Source: Larkinella knui
Lineage (GTDB): Bacteria > Bacteroidota > Bacteroidia > Cytophagales > Spirosomataceae
Reading direction: 5' to 3'
NCBI RefSeq assembly: GCF_003858645.1
Contig: NZ_RQJP01000002.1
Span: forward strand, 1-64,000
Length of the DNA stretch: 64,000 nt
The translations under genes were made by a program, and so were the position numbers. Below the pieces are notes generated by a model that did not search any database, was not told the origin of the DNA, and worked only from the letters and a program-made list of their open reading frames with translations. Each line of letters starts with the position of its first letter. Positions within the stretch are counted from its first letter, which is position 1. Of this stretch, positions 36,019 to 44,636 are shown piece after piece.

Positions 36019-37923
36019 TCAGTATAACAACCTGAATTTGATCGTGTTGTCAATATTCCGCAGTTCATTCACCACTTCATCCGAATAATCTTTGGCAATG
36101 TCGGTAATGACATAGCCGACCTGTTCGGTTGTTTTCAGGTATTGTCCCTGAATATTGATGTGGTAATTGGCAAAAATGGCGTTGATTTTTGCCAGAATAC
36201 CCGGCACATTGGCGTGAATATGCAACAACCGGTGCGAATCTTTCAACAGCGGCAGTTGTACTTCCGGAAAGTTGACACTTCCGTACGTACTGCCATTGTT
36301 GATGTATTCTAACAGTTTTCCGGGCACAAAGTTGCCAATATTTTCCTGTGCTTCTTCGGTACTCCCGCCAATGTGTGGCGTCAAAATCACGTTCGGCAAA
36401 CCGCGTAACTCGTTGATAAACTCCTCATTATTGGTTTTTGGTTCGTACGGGAATACATCGACGCCCGCACCGGCCACCCGACCACTTTTCAAGGCGTCGA
36501 CCAGCGAAGGAATATCGACAATGTGACCGCGCGACAGATTCAGGAAAATAACTCCCTCTTTCATCAGCGAAAATTCCCGGGCACCGATCAGGTTTTTATT
36601 GCTGGCCCGACCGTCGGTATGCAGGCTAATGAAGTCGGAAATGGCGAGCAATTCGTCCAGCGTTTTGCATTTCCGGGCATTGCCGAGGGCCAGTTTGTCA
36701 ATAATGTCGTAAAAATAAACCTCCATGCCCAGCGCTTCAGCCACCACCGACAACTGCGTGCCGATATTGCCGTAGCCTACCAGGCCGAGTTTTTTACCGC
36801 GAACTTCAAAGCTGTTTTTAGCCGATTTGTCCCAGGTTCCCTCGTGCATTTTATTGCTTTTGGGAACGATGTTCCGCACCAGCATGATGATCTCGCCAAT
36901 GGCCAGCTCGACCACGGAGCGGGTGTTGCTGTAGGGCGCATTGAAAACCGCAATGCCTTTTTCGGTACAGGTTTTCAGGTCGATCTGGTTGGTGCCAATG
37001 CAGAAGGCCCCAACGCACATGAGCTTGTTGGCGTGTTCCAGTACGCGGCTGGTTACCTGGGTTTTAGACCGGATCCCGAGAATGGAAACATCCCGGATTT
37101 TCTCGATCAGCTCGTCCTCATCCAGCGCACCTTTCAGGATTTCCACATTGAAGCCTTCGCTCTCAAACAGCTTCACCGCCACGGGGTGCACGTTCTCGAG
37201 CAACAGGACTTTAATCCGGCTTTTTGGATATGACTGACTGCGGCTCAGCTTATTATGGTATAAAAATTCGTCGAGAGACGGAGCAACGTGGTCGGCTTTT
37301 TCGATTACTTTGGGTCGCATAACATTTTCGGTAAAGGCGTAGAACCGGTTCGCCAACCCGGACTCCCGGATTTCGTAGTCGGTATACCCATCGCCTATTA
37401 CGTAAATGTCGCCTTCCAGATTTAGGTTCCGAATCAGCTTCACTTTCCCTTTGTCGGTCGAGAGTGGATTCTCGCAGTCACAACTCACAATGTTGCCGTC
37501 GGCATCGTAGACGAACGTGTTGGCGAACACATTTTCTTCCTTGATTCCCAGCGAGGTTACAATCGGCACGATAAATTCTTTAAACCCGCTCGAAACAATG
37601 TAGATGTGATCGGCGTGTTCAGTGAGAAACCCGCGATTGCGCTGGAAAGAATCCGAGATTTCGGTTTTCAGCGTTTCAATCAGCGCGGGCAGATGATCCC
37701 GGTGGGCCTGCAACAATTCGAGCCGCAATTCGATCGATTTGGACAGGGAAATTTCCCCCGACATACCCCGATCGGTGATGATCTTAATTTTTTCGAGAAT
37801 TGCTTCCCGGTCGCGGTGACCCGCCAGTGAGATTTCTCCCAATACATCCAGGGCTTCGACTTTGGTAAAAGTACTGTCGAAGTCGATGACGAAATACGTT
37901 TGTTCGAGTGTTTTGGTTAACAT
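36019..37923 (-). CDS. Phosphoserine phosphatase fused to 3-phosphoglycerate dehydrogenase
   Basis: The 634-residue protein joins two serine enzymes. Residues 1-220 are a SerB-type HAD phosphatase with DFDST (D14, D16), SSGF (111-114), K158/K160 and GDGYTD (177-182). Residues about 237-545 are SerA: NAD motif GYGNIG (383-388), RGHIVD and the catalytic histidine H517 in TPHIGGSTEEA. An ACT-like domain closes the protein (about 560-634) and would allow serine feedback inhibition. SerC is in the same operon. The order SerB-SerA is the fusion seen in some Cytophagales, which I state from memory. Confidence 0.95.
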   Translation of the reverse strand: MLTKTLEQTYFVIDFDSTFTKVEALDVLGEISLAGHRDREAILEKIKIITDRGMSGEISLSKSIELRLELLQAHRDHLPALIETLKTEISDSFQRNRGFLTEHADHIYIVSSGFKEFIVPIVTSLGIKEENVFANTFVYDADGNIVSCDCENPLSTDKGKVKLIRNLNLEGDIYVIGDGYTDYEIRESGLANRFYAFTENVMRPKVIEKADHVAPSLDEFLYHNKLSRSQSYPKSRIKVLLLENVHPVAVKLFESEGFNVEILKGALDEDELIEKIRDVSILGIRSKTQVTSRVLEHANKLMCVGAFCIGTNQIDLKTCTEKGIAVFNAPYSNTRSVVELAIGEIIMLVRNIVPKSNKMHEGTWDKSAKNSFEVRGKKLGLVGYGNIGTQLSVVAEALGMEVYFYDIIDKLALGNARKCKTLDELLAISDFISLHTDGRASNKNLIGAREFSLMKEGVIFLNLSRGHIVDIPSLVDALKSGRVAGAGVDVFPYEPKTNNEEFINELRGLPNVILTPHIGGSTEEAQENIGNFVPGKLLEYINNGSTYGSVNFPEVQLPLLKDSHRLLHIHANVPGILAKINAIFANYHINIQGQYLKTTEQVGYVITDIAKDYSDEVVNELRNIDNTIKFRLLY

Positions 37924-38142
37924 AATTGAGGATTACCCGTTATCAATAGACAACTGCTGTAGTACGCTTTCTACTTGATTTTTAGCGTTGGAATTTTGTC
38001 TATACTTGCCTGCCAAATACTATCATAATTAATTCTGAAGTACGCATAAACCAGTATGTTCCGCACGACATACAACGTATTCTACGTCACTTCGGTAACT
38101 TTATTCGGTGTGTCTTTTGTAACAAAGTTGGCCGCTTCTCCA

Positions 38143-38373
38143 CTAATTTCCAACAATTTGACCAGCGCCATCAACATCCTGCTTCAATAGGCTTTCCAAT
38201 TGAATCTTCGTGTTGGCAAATTGGAAAATATCGACCCGCTCATCCAACTCGACCAGAATATCGATATCGCTGTCAGGCCGGGATTCACCCCGCGCTTTCG
38301 AACCAACCAAATAAGCCCGTTGTACAGGTGGATTGGTAAAGAACGGGTGAATAACGGCATGTTGCGCTATCAT
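38143..38373 (-). CDS. MNT-fold minimal nucleotidyltransferase, short
   Basis: The 76-residue protein contains the polymerase-beta-type nucleotidyltransferase motif GSKARGESRPDSDIDILVEL, including the paired aspartates. It also has the usual FANTKIQLESLLKQDVD. Complete MNT proteins are about 95-105 residues, so this copy stops early. The last residues diverge from the family, suggesting a frameshift or truncation. MNT antitoxins usually pair with a HEPN toxin, but none is adjacent. Confidence 0.7.
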   Translation of the reverse strand: MIAQHAVIHPFFTNPPVQRAYLVGSKARGESRPDSDIDILVELDERVDIFQFANTKIQLESLLKQDVDGAGQIVGN

Positions 38374-38380
38374 AAGCTAA

Positions 38381-39421
38381 TCAGTTTGTATTTCTCAAAA
38401 ACCGCAAGGCCCGTTCTTCCGACCAGTAAACGGTTCGGTTTGGGCCCGCGGGTGTAAAACCGCAATGCCCGCCCTGCGTCGGAAATTCCATCCAGACGTT
38501 GGGCAGTTGGCGGGCCAGTTCTTCCGGGAAACATTCGCGCGACAAAAAAGGGTCATTTTTGGCATTGACAATCAGGGTCGGAATCGCGATTTTATCCAGA
38601 TAGTGCAACGCGCTGCTCTGTTCATAATAGTCTTCGGCATCGCGAAACCCGTGCAAGCGTGACGTAAACAGGTTGTCAAACTCCCGCAAAGTACGGACTT
38701 TTTGTAATCCCTCCGTATGAATAACGCCCGGCATGAGGGCGGCTTTTTCAAAAACCTTGCGCTTTAACGTCCGGTTAAAGCGCTGGTTATAAATCTGGCT
38801 ATCCCAGGCTTCCAGTCGGCGCGACGCGCTGGTCAGGTGCAAAGGTACCGAAAACACCACGGCTTTTTCGATGGCCGGATGAATCGCTTTCCCCTGCTCA
38901 CCCAGGTATTTTAAGGTCACATTGCCGCCGGCACTGAATCCCAGAAGATTGATGTGTTTGTAGCCTTTCTGCAAGGCATAATCGATCACCAGTTGCAGAT
39001 CGCCCGTTTCGCCGAGGTGATAAAACCGGGCCTGCCGGTTCATTTCGCCACTGCAACTGCGGTAATTCCAGGCCAGACAATCAAACCCGTTGGCCGTCAG
39101 GTGCCGAACCATGCCCGCCAGGTATTGCCGCCCCGAATCGCCTTCCAGGCCGTGGGAAAGGATGACCAGCGTTCTTACATCCTTCAGGGTCTGGACACCT
39201 ACACCTGTCAGATTTTCAAAACCTGACAGGTGTAGGTGTCCAGATCCTGAAGGATTTCCATAACTCCAGTCCAGATCCAGAAAATCGTCGTCGGGGGTTT
39301 CAATGCGCTCGCGGGTGTAGGATACGCTGACTTTTCGGAACAAAGCCGGAATAATGGTTTGCAAATGGCCGTTCCACAAATGAGCGGGCGGGCGGTAATC
39401 CGACGGAAAAAGCAGCGGCAT
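38381..39421 (-). CDS. YheT-family alpha/beta hydrolase with a repeat inserted in frame
   Basis: From ATG 39421 the 346-residue protein has the YheT signatures WNGHLQTIIPALFR, LSHGLEGDSGRQYLAG, WNYRSCSGEMNR, the nucleophile elbow GFSAGGNVTLKYLGE and an acid/histidine end in QGGHCGFT. Between the first block (near residue 50) and LSHGLEG a stretch of about 25 residues comes from the inverted repeat at 39179-39255, so it is an in-frame insertion relative to the family. The insertion sits in a loop before the hydrolase core and may be tolerated. Confidence 0.85.
   Translation of the reverse strand: MPLLFPSDYRPPAHLWNGHLQTIIPALFRKVSVSYTRERIETPDDDFLDLDWSYGNPSGSGHLHLSGFENLTGVGVQTLKDVRTLVILSHGLEGDSGRQYLAGMVRHLTANGFDCLAWNYRSCSGEMNRQARFYHLGETGDLQLVIDYALQKGYKHINLLGFSAGGNVTLKYLGEQGKAIHPAIEKAVVFSVPLHLTSASRRLEAWDSQIYNQRFNRTLKRKVFEKAALMPGVIHTEGLQKVRTLREFDNLFTSRLHGFRDAEDYYEQSSALHYLDKIAIPTLIVNAKNDPFLSRECFPEELARQLPNVWMEFPTQGGHCGFTPAGPNRTVYWSEERALRFLRNTN
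39179..39255. repeat. 77-base intragenic palindrome in the YheT gene
   Basis: Arms 39179-39216 and 39218-39255 pair with two mismatches around one base. The inner part contains ACCTGTCAG/CCTGACAGGT, the same core as the two 31-base repeats at 40308 and 40384. The 77 bases are translated as part of the hydrolase. Confidence 0.93.
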
Positions 39422-39662
39422 AGTAATTCTCAGAAGTAACACAAAGGTAAGCGGTTCGGCGGCAACGGGAAAATCAAATGGAAGGAAAGGCGAAAGAGAT
39501 TATTTTTCACCATCGATTTTGGTAGTATTAGTATAGATGATTGAAATATTTCGACTTCCCGTTTAACTTATTTTCTCGACCGATTAAACCAGTGCTGTAT
39601 CTTTTTGCTCTAACTTTCGTTTTCTTTGTGATGAATCATTCACCAAAAACTTTCTATTACCT

Positions 39663-40205
39663 ATGAAAAAGGGATTATTAGTCATCATTGCGTTGCTGGT
39701 TACCGCAACCTCTACCCTGGTTTTTGCGCAGGCAAAGAGCCCACACCTGAAAGTTGAAAGCCCCGGCAAAAGTGTTAAAGTCGTCTACGGACAACCTTCA
39801 AAACGGGGCCGTGTCATCTTTGGGGCTAACGGTCTGGAAAAGTACGGTACGGTATGGCGGACGGGCGCTGATGAAGCCACCGAAATTACGTTTGCCAAAG
39901 ATGTGATGTTCGGTGACAAAATGGTGAAAGCCGGTACGTATACGCTCTTTACCATCCCTGACGAAAAAGAATGGACGGTCATTCTGAATAGCAAACTGGG
40001 CCAATGGGGCGCTTATGACTACATTGACCCGGTAAAAGGTGCTGAATTGAAGAAGAAAGACGTCGCCCAGATCAAGGTTCCGGCCAAGACCAACGCTACA
40101 CCGGTTGAGAAACTGACGATCACTCCAACGGAGTCGGAAGTATCGATTGCCTGGGATGTCGCTTCAATTTCTATTCCCATCAAACCGGTTGGTGGTACCA
40201 ACTGA
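39663..40205 (+). CDS. DUF2911-domain secreted protein
   Basis: The 180-residue protein has a signal peptide ending VFAQA and the DUF2911 block KVVYGQPSKRGRVIFG...LEKYGTVWRTGADEATEITF, followed by KAGTYTLFTIPDEKEWTVILN. The family is common in Bacteroidota envelopes and has no known function. It is divergent from the YheT gene. A strong hairpin follows. Confidence 0.9.
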   Translation: MKKGLLVIIALLVTATSTLVFAQAKSPHLKVESPGKSVKVVYGQPSKRGRVIFGANGLEKYGTVWRTGADEATEITFAKDVMFGDKMVKAGTYTLFTIPDEKEWTVILNSKLGQWGAYDYIDPVKGAELKKKDVAQIKVPAKTNATPVEKLTITPTESEVSIAWDVASISIPIKPVGGTN

Positions 40206-40264
40206 AGGAAATCCGCCGGAGCGATTCGCCGACGTAGTACGATCTAGCGATTAATCAATACCCC

Positions 40265-40307
40265 GGAAACAGGAAAGCCCGACCACTGGCCGGGCTTTCC
40301 TGTTTCC
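40265..40307. terminator. Hairpin after the DUF2911 gene
   Basis: A perfect 17-base stem (40265-40281 with 40291-40307) around a nine-base loop lies between convergent genes. It has no T-run right after it and is directly followed by the 31-base palindrome at 40308. Confidence 0.65.
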
Positions 40308-40338
40308 GACCTGACAGGTTGAAAAAACCTGTCAGGTC
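40308..40338. repeat. 31-base palindromic repeat, copy 1
   Basis: Arms 40308-40320 and 40326-40338 are exact complements around GAAAA. The 31 bases are identical to 40384-40414. The arm core is CCTGACAGGT, as in the YheT palindrome. Confidence 0.9.
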
Positions 40339-40383
40339 CTGGATGTGTTTTTTATAAGCAATTATTTTTACAGGCAATTGGTA

Positions 40384-40414
40384 GACCTGACAGGTTGAAA
40401 AAACCTGTCAGGTC
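40384..40414. repeat. 31-base palindromic repeat, copy 2
   Basis: Identical in all 31 bases to 40308-40338, with 45 A/T-rich bases between the copies. It ends six bases before the stop codon of the minus-strand cytochrome gene at 40421. Confidence 0.92.
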
Positions 40415-40420
40415 GTGTGG

Positions 40421-42436
40421 TTAAGGCTCATCTGCATTTTTGGCGGCAGCGGTTTTACCGGGTGCCAGGGAATTGATCCAGGCGGCAATTTTGAGCGCAT
40501 CGGCTTTGGGAACCTGCGGCATCGGCGGCATTTCAGTCGAATAATCCGGCCAGTTCTGCGGTTTTGGATTGTAAATCAGTTCCACAATTTTTTCATTGCT
40601 GTACCCGCGTTTGGCCACATCGGCAAACGCCGGACCAACCTGCCGTTTTTCGGCATTGTGGCAAGCCGCGCACGTATGGCGGTTTAGCAGCGGTTTCACT
40701 TCCTCAAACGTTGGTGCTTTGGCAATCAGCGTACCGGATTTGGCACCGGAAACCGCCGTCGTTTTTGCACCAGCTTTTACGCCCGCTTTCGTGGGAACGC
40801 CCTTCCTGGCCGGAGCGGTTTTGGATGCCGACGAATTGAACGTACTGACACCGCTCATGGCCAGTTTCGGGCCTTCCGGAATGTTGTTCAGCGTGTAATA
40901 GGCCGTCGGGTGCACCAGCGAATAGGAACCTTCGGCCGCCCGAACGCCGTCCAGCGTCAGGTTATGAATGTAATATTGCCGCAGGTTATCAACAATCACG
41001 CGGGCTTTCAAGCCGTCGGGCGACACTTTCACGCCTTTCACCGAACAGCTTTCCTTGTTCACTGTCGGGCTACCGTAAACCGGGTGGTATTTGTAAATAA
41101 AACTTTCAACCGAATACGAAGCGAGATCTTCCGCCGATTTGCGATCCACCGGCGTCGTAAATTCCACTTCAAAACCGTCTGGCATGGCGCGAACCGCCCG
41201 CATCTCAAACGGCATCTGGTTGTTCCATGTCAGGCGTTGCAGCCCTTCATCGGCATCCCCCGCCGAGCCCCAGCCCCGGTTGGTTTCGCCGACGAACAAC
41301 GAACCGTCTTTGGCCCAGGCCATCCGCAGAACTCCTGAGCGAAAACCGCTGCGGAAATCGAATGAAGCCCCCTGAAACTCACCGTTCACTTTTTCCATGA
41401 ACACGCGCGTAATCTTGCTTTGGCCCTGATCACCCACCAGCACCTGTCCGGCAAACGGCCCGAATGAACCTTCCGGAATTTTTACAATTTCCGAGTTGGA
41501 AATCCCCTGAATCCCGTGAGGCAACCAGACGACAGGCAACTGAATTTCCGGAAATTCTTTTTTCATTTCGAAGAGAGTGAAATACTTCTCGTCGATGACG
41601 TTCTCCGGTTTAATCGCCCGGCCCTGCTCGTCGCGGTTATCGCGCGGATTGATTCTGGCATACAATTGTTCCTGCGTCAGTTTGACCGGCGACTTCGGAT
41701 CACCGCTCCAGCGTAAACCCGCCGGGTGGCCCATAAAGGCACCTTTTTTCACGTGCCAAACGCCACCCGAACCAATCCAGTCGCCCTGATTATCAGCGTA
41801 AAACAACTCACCATCGATCATGCCCAAACCGGCCGGTGACCGCACGCCCGTTGCCCAGGGCTCGATCTGACCGTCTTTGGTGATGTGCATAATCCAGCCG
41901 CGCCACGGAACGCGGCTTTCGCCCGCCCACCATTTTTCGTCGCCAAAAGCCACGTTGCCCGATATGAAATACGAACCGTCGGGCGCAATCTTGGGTCCAA
42001 ACGTGTATTCGTGGTAGTGACCCGAAACCGGAATGTTGGTAACTGTCTCGATGATGTCGGCTTTTCCGTCTTTGTTGGAATCGACCAGTTTGGTAAGCTC
42101 ACCGCGCTGGGCGCAATACAGAGCGCCGTCTTTGTAGGCCAGTCCCAACACTTCGTGCAGACCGGAAGCAAACTTGCGGAAAAACGGACGGCGGCTGGTC
42201 GGGTTTTCGACAATAAAAATATCACCCCGGCGGGTTGCCACGCCCAGATCACCGTTGGGAAGCACGGCCAAACCGCCCACTTCCAGCAACGTCCCTTCCG
42301 GTGCGGACACTTTCAGGATTTTATAAAAATCTTCTTCCTTGGGCGATTCCTGCGCCCAACCTACCGAAAAAGCAGCCGTTGACAGCATCGTGCCAACCAC
42401 CGCCCGGCGAAGAATGGATGTATAGAATGGTTTCAT
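40421..42436 (-). CDS. Secreted beta-propeller and cytochrome c protein
   Basis: The 671-residue protein has a signal peptide ending GWAQ, then about 400 residues of propeller-like repeats (VGGLAVLPNGDLGVATRRGDIF, YCAQRGELTKLVD and SGNVAFGDEKWW). These resemble the soluble glucose dehydrogenase/PQQ propellers, although PQQ-binding residues cannot be confirmed. The C-terminal 100 residues are a cytochrome c domain with CAACH (C589, C592, H593) and MPPMPQ as the likely methionine ligand. It probably oxidises a sugar or sugar alcohol in the periplasm and passes electrons to the respiratory chain. It follows the DUF1080-PA14 gene in one operon. Confidence 0.85.
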   Translation of the reverse strand: MKPFYTSILRRAVVGTMLSTAAFSVGWAQESPKEEDFYKILKVSAPEGTLLEVGGLAVLPNGDLGVATRRGDIFIVENPTSRRPFFRKFASGLHEVLGLAYKDGALYCAQRGELTKLVDSNKDGKADIIETVTNIPVSGHYHEYTFGPKIAPDGSYFISGNVAFGDEKWWAGESRVPWRGWIMHITKDGQIEPWATGVRSPAGLGMIDGELFYADNQGDWIGSGGVWHVKKGAFMGHPAGLRWSGDPKSPVKLTQEQLYARINPRDNRDEQGRAIKPENVIDEKYFTLFEMKKEFPEIQLPVVWLPHGIQGISNSEIVKIPEGSFGPFAGQVLVGDQGQSKITRVFMEKVNGEFQGASFDFRSGFRSGVLRMAWAKDGSLFVGETNRGWGSAGDADEGLQRLTWNNQMPFEMRAVRAMPDGFEVEFTTPVDRKSAEDLASYSVESFIYKYHPVYGSPTVNKESCSVKGVKVSPDGLKARVIVDNLRQYYIHNLTLDGVRAAEGSYSLVHPTAYYTLNNIPEGPKLAMSGVSTFNSSASKTAPARKGVPTKAGVKAGAKTTAVSGAKSGTLIAKAPTFEEVKPLLNRHTCAACHNAEKRQVGPAFADVAKRGYSNEKIVELIYNPKPQNWPDYSTEMPPMPQVPKADALKIAAWINSLAPGKTAAAKNADEP

Positions 42437-42442
42437 CTGGAT

Positions 42443-44314
42443 TTAAAACAAGATCGAATAAGTCAATTTTCCCTTCACCGGAACAATCAATTCCTGCCGG
42501 TCGCCCACTTTCCGCACGGCGGGTGTTGCGCCCCCGGCATCGTCGATCCGTACGTAATATGCCTTTCCGTCAACGATATACATCCCATTTTCCATCGGGG
42601 CAATCGTGCTGCCTTCGGCCAGACGGGCGTAGAGATCACCGGCCGGATTCTGAACCGTCAGTTCCCGGCGAATCCCCTGGCTGTTTTCGAGCACGCGGAC
42701 GGCATCCGTAACCGTGGCACCGTACGTCTGATACCGGAAGGTTGGGCGGTCGCTTTCGTCGAGCACATAGCCTCTCGGCCGGTACCCGCTGCCGGTGGTG
42801 TCGGTGGCCCAGGCCGCCGTCGGAGACGACAATTTAGCCAGCCCCAATACCGGTGCACCCAGCCGCTGCACCATGCCCATCGGCCGCGACGAACCATCGC
42901 CCCGCTCGTGCCACATCGGCGTGGTGTCTAAAAACTGACCCCGCCAGACCTGTACCAGTGCGCCGTTGTCCATATCATAGGTGTAGTGAACCTGCTCGGG
43001 GCTTCCTACTGAAACCGCATGAACCACGCGCAACGTCCGGCCCTGAGCGTTTTTATAACCGGGCATATCCATAAAACTCCGCAGGATGGTATTGGATGAT
43101 GCATCGACCAGAATCGGATCGGTCGGATCGCCATTGGCCGCACTGCTGGCGTCGCTGATGACGTACTCGCGAATACCGGGTCCGGTTACGGCCAGACCAA
43201 TCGACGGTTTGGCCCAGTCCTCCATTTTGGCGTACAGCAATTCAAACGGTACATCGCCCGCGGGTAACGTGATGCTTCCGCGTTGTCGACGGTCGCCGGG
43301 CGTAATGACCGCTTTGTTGTTGATTTTCATCATCCCGCCCCCACCGGCAGCGCCCAAATTGAAGGCATAATCCCCGGCTTCCTTAACGCGCAGGGTACCG
43401 GTATAGCGAATCAGAAAGTCGTTCGGAATCCGGGTTACATTGGCCGTCAGCAAGACCGACGAACCCTCGGCTTCGGGCGGCAGTTTGCTAAAATCCGGTT
43501 CTTTCTGAAACTTCCCTTTGTAAACCGCATACTTCAGATTCATCAGTTCCGGACGCGGTTTGTCGTAATTCTTGATGACGATGTTGCGAATCGCCACCGG
43601 GCCGTGGTCGCCCTGAATCCGGAGCGGTCCGCTAGCTACCTCGTTGTTGCCGAGTGCGCCCCGGGTTGGCCCCGACAATTCCACGTTTTCGTGAATCGCC
43701 ACGCCGTTCAGTTCCACGAGCAGCATGCGGGCATTTTCAATTTTCTTGCCACTGGCATCGAATCGTGGTGCCTGAAACGAAACCTTTAGGTGTTGCCACA
43801 AACCCGGAGCCCGGCTGGCGTTCTGGCGGGGCGGGTGGCCCTCATAGCCTTTCTGTCCATCCGGTTTGCTGTCGTCCCAGCGTTCGTAAATACCGCCATT
43901 ATCGCCCGCCTTGGGATTTTTGGTTCCCCAGCTATCGAGCAGCTGAATTTCGTAGCGACCCTGCAAATAAATGCCGGAGTTGGATCCTTTTGCGATCAGA
44001 AAATCCAGATCCAGGTCCACATCACCGTGCTGAAAGTTCGACACCAGATCGATGTTGCCGTCTTTGGCGGGCAAATTGGCCAGTATCCCGGTTCCAAGCA
44101 TACTTTTCAGGACATCCTTCTGGTTGAGATCAGCGGAAACGTCACCGACAATCCGCCAGTTGCTGCCCGGTTTTTGAAAGGCACTCAAATCGTTCAGCGG
44201 AAGGGCGGCCGGTTGGTCGGCTTTCGGTTGGGCCATCACCAGACCACCACCCAAAACCCACCCGACACCCATCACCAAACGGGCAAACGTTGTGTTCATA
44301 GAGGTTGACTTCAT
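42443..44314 (-). CDS. Secreted DUF1080 and PA14-like protein
   Basis: The 623-residue protein begins with a signal peptide ending VMAQ. Residues about 40-255 form a DUF1080 (3-keto-disaccharide-hydrolase-like) concanavalin-type domain: GSNSGIYLQGRYEIQLLDSWG, RAPGLWQHLKVSF and GPVAIRNIVIKNYD. Residues about 270-370 match a PA14-like sandwich (DFLIRYTGTLRVKEAGDYAFNLGAAG). The rest is beta-rich with no known domain. It is six bases upstream of the cytochrome gene on the same strand. Two starts are possible, ATG 44314 and ATG 44299. Confidence 0.85.
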   Translation of the reverse strand: MKSTSMNTTFARLVMGVGWVLGGGLVMAQPKADQPAALPLNDLSAFQKPGSNWRIVGDVSADLNQKDVLKSMLGTGILANLPAKDGNIDLVSNFQHGDVDLDLDFLIAKGSNSGIYLQGRYEIQLLDSWGTKNPKAGDNGGIYERWDDSKPDGQKGYEGHPPRQNASRAPGLWQHLKVSFQAPRFDASGKKIENARMLLVELNGVAIHENVELSGPTRGALGNNEVASGPLRIQGDHGPVAIRNIVIKNYDKPRPELMNLKYAVYKGKFQKEPDFSKLPPEAEGSSVLLTANVTRIPNDFLIRYTGTLRVKEAGDYAFNLGAAGGGGMMKINNKAVITPGDRRQRGSITLPAGDVPFELLYAKMEDWAKPSIGLAVTGPGIREYVISDASSAANGDPTDPILVDASSNTILRSFMDMPGYKNAQGRTLRVVHAVSVGSPEQVHYTYDMDNGALVQVWRGQFLDTTPMWHERGDGSSRPMGMVQRLGAPVLGLAKLSSPTAAWATDTTGSGYRPRGYVLDESDRPTFRYQTYGATVTDAVRVLENSQGIRRELTVQNPAGDLYARLAEGSTIAPMENGMYIVDGKAYYVRIDDAGGATPAVRKVGDRQELIVPVKGKLTYSILF

Positions 44315-44636
44315 TGGTTTTTGTTTTGAATCGGAAAGGTACCATATTTTTAAAATTTTATAAAATATAGATTCCTCTCCCAGTGAAACAGTATTTATTC
44401 AATATACAATTTTAAAATACCAATACCTTACCTATCGATCACAATTTTAACAAAACCGGCTTTTAATCTAAACCCGTGACAATGACCTCCCTACAATTTT
44501 GAACACACTTGACCCAATTTTGAACAGGAGATGAGTTGTCGTTTTTTCTTCCCTTTTCCAGCTTTGACAAACGGTTCCCGCTGCCCGCTCAAGGGGTAGC
44601 GAATACCAAACCGTACCGACAAAACTGGTGAAGACG
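44315..44636. promoter_or_regulatory. Divergent A/T-rich region with a duplicated 12-mer
   Basis: On the minus strand TACCTTTC (44334-44341) with TTTT about 20 bases upstream is a likely promoter for the DUF1080-PA14 gene. For the plus gene, CAATTTTGAACA occurs at 44494-44505 and again at 44515-44526, a 21-base offset (two helical turns), which suggests an operator. The rest is A/T-rich without a gene. Confidence 0.45.
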
